A DNA stretch of 64,000 bases from Burkholderiaceae bacterium DAT-1. Its GTDB lineage: Bacteria > Pseudomonadota > Gammaproteobacteria > Burkholderiales > Chitinimonadaceae. A model generated the notes under the pieces. The model was not told the DNA's origin, ran no database searches, and saw only the letters and a program-made list of their open reading frames with translations. Both the position numbers and the translations under genes were made by a program. This document shows, piece after piece, positions 17,540 to 25,450 of the stretch. The DNA lies in the NCBI GenBank assembly GCA_019084025.1, contig JAHRBI010000004.1, positions 372,001 to 436,000 of the forward strand. Reading direction: 5' to 3'. Numbering within the stretch: the stretch's first letter is position 1; every line of letters starts with the position of its first letter.

Positions 17540-19111
17540 TTACTTACCCAGCAACTTCTCCACCACCGGCACCAGCGCAGCCGGACGGCAGCCATAGCTG
17601 GCGAGGCGGCCCTGTGCATCGGGTGCCAGACCGAGATCGTAGGGCAGGCGACCCGCCACCAGCCACAGGCGCTCCTGCGGCAGTGCGGCGACCAGTATTT
17701 GCTGGCCGGGCACCAGCATGGCATTGTAGGTTTGTACGATGATCTGCTCGGCATCCTTGGCAAACTCGATGGCGGCTGCCACCTCTTCCGGATGGGCCTC
17801 TGCAGACATCGCATATTCGCGGATTGTCAGACCTCCGGCCTGCAGGGCGGGCAGCATCGAGCTGCGCGGTTCCTTATTGCGTGCCAGTGCGACCTCATCG
17901 ATTTCGCTGCGATTGCGCACTTCGATGGTAATCAGGGCAACGGAGCGTGAACGGTCCAGCGGGCGGTAATCTCCTTCTACGCGCAGTGCTTCACGCTGCA
18001 CGCGCTCAGCCAGTGCCACGGACTCGCTGCGCATCAGGCCGGTTGGCGGAACGGTGACATCGCGCCAGTTGCGTACGCCACGCGCCTGCTTCAGGCGGGC
18101 TATGCGTGCCAGTGCCTCATCGATCCGTGCCTGCGGAATCTCGCCCTGATCGACAGCCTCAATCACGGCTTCAATGGCAGCCAGCTGGCGCTCGGGCAGA
18201 TGCGATTCCAGTACAATATCGCAACCGGCTGCGACTGTCCCCACTGCGCCACGCGCCACGCCAATGCCCTCGGAGATCGCGGCCATTTCCAGGCAGTCGG
18301 AAATCACCACGCCCTTAAAGCCCAGCTCGGTGCGCAGCAGATCGGTGAGGACAGTGCGCGACAGAGTTGCAGGCAGGTGCGGATCAGATTCGATGGCAGG
18401 AAAGGCGACGTGGGCAGTCATGATCGCATCTACGCCTGCGTCGATCGCGGCCTTGAAGGGACGCAGCTCGACGGCATCCAGACGGGCGCGGTCATGCGGT
18501 ACGCTTGCCAGCGCATAGTGCGAATCGGTATCGGTATCGCCATGACCCGGGAAGTGCTTGGCGGTCACGATCTGGCCAGCATCCTGCAGGCCCTTCATGG
18601 CCTCGATGCCGTACTGAATGACGGTATCGGCATCCTCGCCGAAAGCACGCACGCCAATCACCGGATTCAGCGGGTTATTATTGACGTCCAGTACCGGACC
18701 CAGAATCATATTGATGCCGAGCTGACCCATTTCGTCGCCATTGATCTGGCTGACTTTGCGGCAATCCTCGACCGAACCCGCCTGCTGGAATGCCATGGCG
18801 GCCGGAATCGGGGTCACACCCTGCTCGATCCGCATCACCATGCCGCCTTCCTGATCCAGTGCAATCAGGAGCGGCTCGCTGCTGACTTCGGCGTTGATCG
18901 CCTGCAGATCACGGCACAGCTTGGCCACCTGTGCAGGCGTGTGCACGTTGCGGCGGAACAGAATGATGCCACCCACGCGATAGTCACGGATCATCTGGAT
19001 GATGTGTTCATTGGGTTCGAGCGCATCAAATCCGACCATGAACATCTGGCCGATTTTCTGTCTCAGGGTGAGATCCATGTCAAAGTCCTTTAATGATCGA
19101 ATATCGTTCAT
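17540..19111 (-). CDS. Glycoside hydrolase family 3 protein, NagZ-like beta-N-acetylhexosaminidase
   Basis: 523 residues. The GH3 TIM barrel has 'LTLRQKIGQMFMVGF' at the start, 'ALDQEGGMVMR', the catalytic His-Asp dyad loop 'KHFPGHGDTDTDSH', 'TAHVAFPA' and the nucleophile aspartate in 'VISDCLEM'. This dyad is the mark of NagZ-type N-acetylglucosaminidases. The extra C-terminal domain of about 180 residues resembles the two-domain Bacillus NagZ more than the single-domain E. coli enzyme. No signal peptide, so cytoplasmic. ATG 19111 overlaps the upstream dioxygenase stop (ATGA); ATG 19078, with AAAGGA before it, is an equally good start. Last gene of a four-gene operon. Confidence 0.9.
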   Translation of the reverse strand: MNDIRSLKDFDMDLTLRQKIGQMFMVGFDALEPNEHIIQMIRDYRVGGIILFRRNVHTPAQVAKLCRDLQAINAEVSSEPLLIALDQEGGMVMRIEQGVTPIPAAMAFQQAGSVEDCRKVSQINGDEMGQLGINMILGPVLDVNNNPLNPVIGVRAFGEDADTVIQYGIEAMKGLQDAGQIVTAKHFPGHGDTDTDSHYALASVPHDRARLDAVELRPFKAAIDAGVDAIMTAHVAFPAIESDPHLPATLSRTVLTDLLRTELGFKGVVISDCLEMAAISEGIGVARGAVGTVAAGCDIVLESHLPERQLAAIEAVIEAVDQGEIPQARIDEALARIARLKQARGVRNWRDVTVPPTGLMRSESVALAERVQREALRVEGDYRPLDRSRSVALITIEVRNRSEIDEVALARNKEPRSSMLPALQAGGLTIREYAMSAEAHPEEVAAAIEFAKDAEQIIVQTYNAMLVPGQQILVAALPQERLWLVAGRLPYDLGLAPDAQGRLASYGCRPAALVPVVEKLLGK

Positions 19112-20076
19112 GCCTGGCTCCAGTCTGTCAGGCCAAGCAGTTTTTCTCCCAGAGGAGATAATTCTGCCGTTGTAAAACGGGTTTGCTCCCACTGGCGGGG
19201 ATCGCCGTGCAGGCTGTATCCCTCCGGTGGAACGCGATCGCGCCAGCTGCGAATCCGCCATTCGCGCAGCGCCGTATCGTCGGGGCGCGCAGGCATCATC
19301 GAAATGTACTGCGCAATCCGCACCTTGTCCTGCGAAACATTCTGGCGGATACCATGGCACAGGCGGCCATTGAAAATCAGCAGGTCGCCTGCCTGCATGC
19401 ACACCGGTTCCAGCCTGAAGCTGCTGATGTCGGGGCGGTACCAGTCCCAGTCTGCGGGCTGTCCGGCACGCCAGCGATCGTAATCACGGTACAGATCAGG
19501 CACACAGACAAACCCGCCCACCGCCGGATCGGTCTGATCGTTGACAGCCAGCACACCCTGCACATGCTCCTCCGGGGCGTCCGGATCGTAGTCCCAGTGC
19601 ATGAAACTCTTGAACTCGAAGCCCGGTTCCGGGGGGAGGTTGAAGTTCATGCGGTCAATCGTGACCCATAGGTCGTGCCGATCCCAGATATCTGCAAACG
19701 CATCATACACGCGTTGTGCCTGTCTGGTATTCCACAGGTATTGGTGATTGTACAGCTCGATCATACCGGCGTTGAAGCTTAATTCACTTTTTCTCAGCCT
19801 GGACTTTTCTTCCGGATACCAGGTGGATGGGTCGTTCGGCGACATTTCCTCGAAGTTCCACGCCAATTTTTCCAGATCGCTCACCATTTTCTCAGGAACG
19901 GCCTGACGAATAACGACGTAGCCTTTGTCCTGCCAATGTTGCCAATCTGCATCACTTAATACCTTAAGTGGTTTCTTACTGGTACTTTTGCGGAATTGAA
20001 ATACCTCATGCGAGATGGTGGATAGGTTCCGCTGCTTGATGCTGTATTTGCTGATTTCATCAATGGTCTGAGTCAC
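19108..20076 (-). CDS. Phytanoyl-CoA dioxygenase (PhyH)-family Fe(II)/2-oxoglutarate oxygenase
   Basis: 322 residues from GTG 20076 (AGGAA upstream). The iron ligands appear as H-W-D in 'FMHWDYDPD' and a distal His in 'NGRLCHGIRQN', with a downstream Arg ('KVRIAQY') suited to bind 2-oxoglutarate. 'GYVVIRQAVPEKMV' near residue 50 is the typical opening of the PhyH fold. Bacterial members hydroxylate secondary metabolites, amino acids or lipids. It lies 42 bases after the glycosyltransferase-acetyltransferase gene and overlaps the GH3 start, so it is part of a tailoring-type operon. Substrate unknown. Confidence 0.9.
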   Translation of the reverse strand: MTQTIDEISKYSIKQRNLSTISHEVFQFRKSTSKKPLKVLSDADWQHWQDKGYVVIRQAVPEKMVSDLEKLAWNFEEMSPNDPSTWYPEEKSRLRKSELSFNAGMIELYNHQYLWNTRQAQRVYDAFADIWDRHDLWVTIDRMNFNLPPEPGFEFKSFMHWDYDPDAPEEHVQGVLAVNDQTDPAVGGFVCVPDLYRDYDRWRAGQPADWDWYRPDISSFRLEPVCMQAGDLLIFNGRLCHGIRQNVSQDKVRIAQYISMMPARPDDTALREWRIRSWRDRVPPEGYSLHGDPRQWEQTRFTTAELSPLGEKLLGLTDWSQA

Positions 20077-20118
20077 GGGCTAGATTCCTGTTAGCTGGTT
20101 TGCGAGTGCCATCTGCAC

Positions 20119-22209
20119 TTATGCACATTCGGGTGCGGTCTGAACGGGAGCGGGGATATCCCGGACGTATGTAACGGGGACGCCGGACGAGCAGGACTGG
20201 GTGACCGGCAGCGCCATCATGTGCAGGCGATCGTAAAATACCGGGTAGGCATCGCCGAACAGTCCGGTCTGATAGAAGCCCTTGCTCAGGTACACCTGAT
20301 AGGCATCGCTGTGTTCCCATACCGTGAGCACAATGCGGCGACAGTGCAGGCGACGCGCCCGCTCACGCATTTCGTCGAGCATGATGTTGAACAGTCCCTG
20401 ACCGCGAAATGTGCTTTCAATTGCAAGGCTGGAGACAAACAGATCATCTGGCTCCGTATGTGCGGCGACGAAGGCGTCATACGCCGCATCCATCTCCCGC
20501 ATCTCCGGACGGTAGTAGGAAGGGCCTGCCAGTCCGGCAAAGGTATCCAGCGTGGCTGCCGTAAAAAAGCCGGCAAACTGGCCGTCTGTAGCAAACAGCA
20601 GGTGCGAGCAGGAAATGTACGGGTCGATATTCTGTCGTCTTTGCAGCTGGATAAATGGAAGATGCAGCACATTGCCGAAGCTGCAGTATTCGAGGTAGCT
20701 GGTATCGAATAGCAATGCCGCCATGCGATCCCGGATGGCCGAGGTAGCATCGGTACCGGGCAGAAAAATAGGCTGCCCCGTCTGCGACGGACGCACGCGG
20801 AGCGGTTGTTTAAAGGCAGTCGCATGTCCGCCTCGCTCGGGATAGAAATGACTGTCGTTGCGCGCAATCATATAGGCGCAGAACAGCGCATTGACTCGAT
20901 CCAGGTTCGGGTCTTCGCTGAGAAAGGAATAATAGTGGCAATGGCCCTCGATGCTGCGTAGCTGCGGGTGATAGGCCAGTCGCGGCGTTTCCATGACAAC
21001 AATCGGTTCGCAGCATGCCGCCAGATCAAGCGGATCGTCCAGTTGCCATGCCCGGGCGGCGAGCAGGTCGATGCATGCCTGATAATTTTCCTGCTCCGCA
21101 TGATCGAGCGGACATTGTTCGCCCGTCACTGCATCTACCTGCAGACGCATGCCTTTGATGCCGATGAGGACGGGTTCGGTATCCGATGACGCCCATGGCG
21201 AGGTATGCCGGTACAGCTGGTCAAGCGAGATAAAGCTTCGCGCCATTTCATCCCGCCAGATCCCGTAGCTCGCATCATGCAGCAATCTGGAGAACTGCCG
21301 TGCAACGGGATCAGTTCGGCTGGCGCGCGGCAAGCACGCAGGTAGGCTGGACAGGAAATGCTGCATGCGCAGGCGCAACTGACCCAGTGCGGCATTCCCG
21401 GATTTGCTGATGAGGCCGCCGTTTTCATCCTGATACAGGTTCAGCCAGCTGATATGGCGACGCGCATGCTGGTCTGCGCCATATTGCAGATGCAGATCCG
21501 GAACCGCGGGTTTGGCCAGAAAGGGCAGGCACGCGGGGTGCGGTATCGTATCGGCATCCAGATACATTCCACCCAGCTCGTGCAGGATCAGAATGCGGAA
21601 ATAGTCGGATAGATTCACGTAATAACCGGATGCCAGAAGGTTCTCCAGTACGGGTATCAGTTCCGGTTGAGTGTTTTGTACCAGTCGACGGAGCGAATGC
21701 ACACGCTGGCCGGCACCGGCCGTGCGGTAATGGCCAATCAAGGTTGTTTGTCCGAATTGCTGGGGTACAAAGGCGGGATCAGCGTGCAGTTGCTGTTCAT
21801 CCCATACCCATAACAGACACTCCCAGGTCAGGTGAGCCCGTTCGCTGACCTGACCCAGCAGTGTCGCCCACTGATTGATTGCGCGTATAGCTGTTGCTGG
21901 TGGATGCCCGCCCAGCCAGATGCGGTGCATAAGGCGTTCGCGGTGCTCTAGTGGCAGGGAGGGGGTGGCGAACAGACTTTGCGTGGTCTGAAAATCAATC
22001 ATATCCAGACTGGATTTCAGCTTGTTCAAGCTACTTGCGTAGATGGATTCGGTCGACAGTCGATAGCCCTGCAATCCGCCGGTGGTCTTTTCCGATTCAC
22101 ATCTAGGAATAATGACAATTGCATTTTCTGCATGCGAGCGCAAGCCGCGCATCACATGCTCGAATTGATTCTGAGTGTACATGATCATCACTTTCGCGGA
22201 GACAATCAT
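20119..22209 (-). CDS. Bifunctional glycosyltransferase (DXD, TcdA/B-like) - GNAT acetyltransferase fusion
   Basis: About 696 residues. The N-terminal half has 'RIWLGGHPP', then 'NLSDYFRILILHELGGMYLDADT', split across residues about 190-215, whose S-D-x-x-R and D-x-D elements are typical of GT-A glycosyltransferases related to the TcdA/TcdB catalytic domain and Och1-like enzymes. The C-terminal 180 residues are a GNAT domain with the acetyl-CoA loop 'STFRGQGLFN' and the ending 'YLSKGFYQTG'. ATG 22209 has AAGG six bases upstream; ATGs at 22188 and 22182 are alternatives. It is 43 bases behind the MFS gene. The fusion is unusual; product unknown. Confidence 0.8.
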   Translation of the reverse strand: MIVSAKVMIMYTQNQFEHVMRGLRSHAENAIVIIPRCESEKTTGGLQGYRLSTESIYASSLNKLKSSLDMIDFQTTQSLFATPSLPLEHRERLMHRIWLGGHPPATAIRAINQWATLLGQVSERAHLTWECLLWVWDEQQLHADPAFVPQQFGQTTLIGHYRTAGAGQRVHSLRRLVQNTQPELIPVLENLLASGYYVNLSDYFRILILHELGGMYLDADTIPHPACLPFLAKPAVPDLHLQYGADQHARRHISWLNLYQDENGGLISKSGNAALGQLRLRMQHFLSSLPACLPRASRTDPVARQFSRLLHDASYGIWRDEMARSFISLDQLYRHTSPWASSDTEPVLIGIKGMRLQVDAVTGEQCPLDHAEQENYQACIDLLAARAWQLDDPLDLAACCEPIVVMETPRLAYHPQLRSIEGHCHYYSFLSEDPNLDRVNALFCAYMIARNDSHFYPERGGHATAFKQPLRVRPSQTGQPIFLPGTDATSAIRDRMAALLFDTSYLEYCSFGNVLHLPFIQLQRRQNIDPYISCSHLLFATDGQFAGFFTAATLDTFAGLAGPSYYRPEMREMDAAYDAFVAAHTEPDDLFVSSLAIESTFRGQGLFNIMLDEMRERARRLHCRRIVLTVWEHSDAYQVYLSKGFYQTGLFGDAYPVFYDRLHMMALPVTQSCSSGVPVTYVRDIPAPVQTAPECA

Positions 22210-22252
22210 CCGGATGCCTTGATGCACTGCCAGCATCCGGACTGAAACGAGG

Positions 22253-23473
22253 TTAACTTCCCTGAGGCGCGGGAATGGCGGCCTCCGGGGCAACATGGCC
22301 TTGATGGATGAAGTAGCGGATGCCTACCCAGGCAACGACCGCCACGACCAGATTGCAGCCTGCAAATGCACCGAGTGAAAATCCGGTGTGGTCGCCTATC
22401 AGGTTGTAGGCTTCCAGACCAATGGCGATATAGATGCAGTACAGCAGACTCATGGCTGCAGCCGTCATCGACATATTGCATTCCGGCGCAGTCATCGCCA
22501 CGCGGATCAGCGCGCCATTAAACAGCCCGAAGCCGCCCGCAAAGAGGGTCATGCCCGTGAGGAATCCGGGCAGCGATCCGGACAGTGCCGCAGAAATCAG
22601 CATACCTATTGCGGCGATGGAGCTGCCGGTGGTTAACAGACGCTCGATTGGCAGCACATCACCCATGCGCTGGATAAGCAGGGTGCTGGCGATAAAGCCG
22701 GTGAAAATGACCGCTTGGCAAAGTAGATAGGTGGACTGATCCTGATGCAGCCCGGTCATGATCAGCGCAGGGGACAGGCCGATCCACGCGGTAAGCGGGG
22801 TGATGGTGATACCGGCAAGCAGAATGCCTGTCATAAAGCGCTGACTGCCCAGAATTGTCCGGTAGCCCGCTACCACATCGCGTAGTTGCAGCGCGGGTCG
22901 CGGCAAATCCTGCTCGACTGGCATGTATAGCCAGATGCCCACCATCGCAATCAGCGCGAGCACAAAAGCCACGGCAAAGATCGATTGCCACGGCGAATGC
23001 AGCAGAATGGCGCTGCCTGCCAGCGGGCCAGCAAGCGGGGCAAAGATGGCAATATTGGACAGCAAGGTGGTGAGCTTGATGGCGGCGCTATCTTCTAGCG
23101 TTTCGTGAATGCTGGCATAGCCAATGAAAATGAAGCAGGAACCCATCCCCTGGAAGAAGCGTGCAATCAGAAACTGATCGATGCTGCTGGCAAATGGCAC
23201 GATGGCGGTGGCGAGTAAAAAGAAGACGCATCCGCCCAGCATGACCCGTTTGCGCCCGATCTGCTGGCACAGCGGGCCCAGAAAAGCCTGCAGCAGGCTA
23301 CCGCCCAGTATGTACAGACTGAGTGACTGGCCGATATGCCGCTCGTGGCCATGATAATCGCGGATCACCGCGATCATGGCGGGCATGATCATGTCGTTGG
23401 AAAGATAGACTGTCAGCTCGTACAGGATAAAGAAAAGCGCGAAATACAGCAGATGACGTGGTACGTCCTTCAT
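22253..23473 (-). CDS. MFS transporter, Bcr/CflA-type drug or metabolite exporter
   Basis: 406 residues with about twelve hydrophobic segments. 'NDMIMPAM' in TM1, 'LGPLCQQIGRKRVMLGG' after TM2 (MFS motif A), and 'ARFFQGMGSCFIF' in TM4 fit the DHA1 Bcr/CflA/MdtL branch, which exports drugs and small metabolites using proton motive force. GGAG lies 8 bases before ATG 23473. It is first of the minus-strand operon leading to the glycosyltransferase-GNAT, PhyH and GH3 genes, so it probably exports or imports the product or precursor of that pathway. Confidence 0.9.
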   Translation of the reverse strand: MKDVPRHLLYFALFFILYELTVYLSNDMIMPAMIAVIRDYHGHERHIGQSLSLYILGGSLLQAFLGPLCQQIGRKRVMLGGCVFFLLATAIVPFASSIDQFLIARFFQGMGSCFIFIGYASIHETLEDSAAIKLTTLLSNIAIFAPLAGPLAGSAILLHSPWQSIFAVAFVLALIAMVGIWLYMPVEQDLPRPALQLRDVVAGYRTILGSQRFMTGILLAGITITPLTAWIGLSPALIMTGLHQDQSTYLLCQAVIFTGFIASTLLIQRMGDVLPIERLLTTGSSIAAIGMLISAALSGSLPGFLTGMTLFAGGFGLFNGALIRVAMTAPECNMSMTAAAMSLLYCIYIAIGLEAYNLIGDHTGFSLGAFAGCNLVVAVVAWVGIRYFIHQGHVAPEAAIPAPQGS

Positions 23474-23857
23474 GTATGACTCCGGTTCAAGGTGGGTGTG
23501 TCATGTCTGGATGGATACCTGTCGGTATGAGTCCAGATTCTTGTGTGGTATCTAATATGTATTTAAGTGGTAATTTTGTGGATTCTAGTTCCGCACATAT
23601 CTAACGGTATTTAAAAAGTGAAAGTGTGCGGGCAGGTGTTGCGGATTGGATAATGAGCAGGTGATGCCAAAATGACGTCTGATACAGGTGTGATGCGGCC
23701 TGCAGTCAATTGAGCAAGACACTTTGCCTTGGGTATCGCAAATCTGATCTGGTGGCAGTGCCGCGATCTGTGCATCATCAGCAGATTTTGCTAGATCACT
23801 CACAGCATCGCGCCCGCCGTCGCAGGGGGCACAATCACGATTGCAAGGTAGGTACCC
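23474..23857. promoter_or_regulatory. Divergent promoter region with two A/T-rich direct repeats
   Basis: 384 bp between the MFS operon and the M28 peptidase with no convincing ORF. Two near-direct repeats lie 49 bp apart: TATCTAATATGTATTTAA at 23549-23566 and TATCTAACGGTATTTAA at 23598-23614, in an otherwise GC-rich setting. The spacing is close to five helical turns, which suits a regulator dimer or a duplicated promoter element. The binding protein is unknown. Confidence 0.5.
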
Positions 23858-25297
23858 ATGTCATTTATTCGCCGGATCGCGCCTCTCGCTACTTGTGTTG
23901 CGGTCTTGACCCCGCTGTTTGCCGCCACGCCCGCACCTGTTTCGTCCGGCGCAGATACGCTCGCCCGCCTGTCAGCACACGCCATGCAGGACGGTTATGC
24001 CTATGAACGATTGACCGACCTGACCGACCTGATCGGCCCTCGTCTGTCCGGTTCGGCAGGGGCCGCGGCGGCGGTTGAGCAGGTTGCTGCGCAACTCCGC
24101 GCCTTGGGGGCGCGTGTGACACTGCAGCCAGTTAAAGTGCCGCACTGGGTGCGAGGGGAGGAGAAAGCAGATATTGCCGACTATGCAGGCAAGCCAGCTG
24201 GCGTGTTTCGCCCGGTGGCGCTGACGGCGCTGGGCGGTTCTGGTGCGACGCCGGAGGCCGGGATTACGGCGCCGGTGATGGTGGTGCATAGTCTGGAAGC
24301 CTTCAACGCCCGCGCGTCCGAAGCCAAGGGCAAGATTGTGGTGTTCGATGTAGCCTTTGATCAGGGGATGGCTGAGGCCGGGCGAGCCTTTAATGCCTAT
24401 GGCGAGTCGGTACGGATTCGCTCGGCAGGGCCGATTGCCGCAGCCAAGGCGGGTGCGGTTGCGGCGCTGGTTCGCTCGATTGGTGGCGCGGACTATCGAC
24501 TGGTGCATACCGGGGCAACCAGCCTGGGACGCAATGGCAATCCGGTGATTCCGGCTGCTGCACTGGCCGCAGAAGATGCCATGCTGCTGTCGCGGCTGAG
24601 TCAGCGTGGCGAAGTCAAGCTTCACCTTACCCTGACCCCCAAGAACCTGCCGGATACCGACAGCTTCAACGTCATCGCCGATCTGCCCGGAAGCGACAAG
24701 CCGGAGGAAATTGTGATTGTGTCCGGCCATCTGGATTCATGGGATCTGGCGCAAGGCGCGATTGATGATGGCGCAGGGGTGGCGGCGTCGATGGGCGTGA
24801 TCAAGGTGATCAAGGATCTGGGATTAACACCCAGGCGGACGATCCGTTTTGTGGCCTGGATGAATGAGGAAAACGGGCTACGCGGCGGCACGGCCTACGC
24901 TGACGCCTATCGTGCGTCGGCCGGGAAACACGTCGCAGCCATTGAAACGGATGGTGGCGTAGGACGACCGCTGGGTTTGATTACCGATATTGCCCGTAGC
25001 GATCTGCCTAAACTGGCTGACCTGCGCCCGGCATTGCGGATGATGGGTGCACCAGTCGTGGAATGGCGTGCCAATGCCTGTGGCAGCGATCTCGGGCCGA
25101 TTGGCGAAGCGGGCGTGCCATGTTTCGAGCCGATGGTCGATAGTCGCAATTATTTCGATTACCACCACACACCGGCAGATACACTGGATAAGGTGAATCC
25201 GGATGATTTGAGCAAGCAGGTTGGTCTACTGGCAATAACTGCTTGGTATTTAGCAAATATGGACGGGCGGATTGTTCCGCGTGAGGGGGATCACTGA
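23858..25297 (+). CDS. Secreted M28-family zinc aminopeptidase/carboxypeptidase Q-like
   Basis: 479 residues with a signal peptide ('RRIAPLATCVAVLTPLFAATPA'-type, split; cleavage near residue 25). Predicted co-catalytic zinc ligands are all present: H291 and D293 in 'SGHLDSWD', D304 in 'DDGAGV', E337-E338 in 'NEENG', the aspartate in 'ETDGG', and His in 'YHHTPADT'. A protease-associated (PA) insert lies between residues about 120 and 250. The enzyme likely trims N-terminal residues from peptides outside the cytoplasm. AGG-rich sequence precedes the ATG. It is followed 153 bases later by a second secreted peptidase, suggesting joint peptide use. Confidence 0.92.
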   Translation: MSFIRRIAPLATCVAVLTPLFAATPAPVSSGADTLARLSAHAMQDGYAYERLTDLTDLIGPRLSGSAGAAAAVEQVAAQLRALGARVTLQPVKVPHWVRGEEKADIADYAGKPAGVFRPVALTALGGSGATPEAGITAPVMVVHSLEAFNARASEAKGKIVVFDVAFDQGMAEAGRAFNAYGESVRIRSAGPIAAAKAGAVAALVRSIGGADYRLVHTGATSLGRNGNPVIPAAALAAEDAMLLSRLSQRGEVKLHLTLTPKNLPDTDSFNVIADLPGSDKPEEIVIVSGHLDSWDLAQGAIDDGAGVAASMGVIKVIKDLGLTPRRTIRFVAWMNEENGLRGGTAYADAYRASAGKHVAAIETDGGVGRPLGLITDIARSDLPKLADLRPALRMMGAPVVEWRANACGSDLGPIGEAGVPCFEPMVDSRNYFDYHHTPADTLDKVNPDDLSKQVGLLAITAWYLANMDGRIVPREGDH

Positions 25298-25450
25298 TCC
25301 GTATCTCAAGAGGCCATATTGCTACTGGATACTGCATGCAGCAACCGATATAGTGCGCTGATGCCCACTCAGGGGCATCTCGCATACCCAGATGATTTGA
25401 AGGCGTCCGCCGTTTTTGGCGATAGGCGCACATGACACAGGAAACCCAGG

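Noticed and set aside
18200-19093. 297-codon plus-strand frame opposite the GH3 gene
   Set aside because: Antisense shadow; His/Arg/Ile-rich without structure, while the GH3 motifs on the minus strand are intact.
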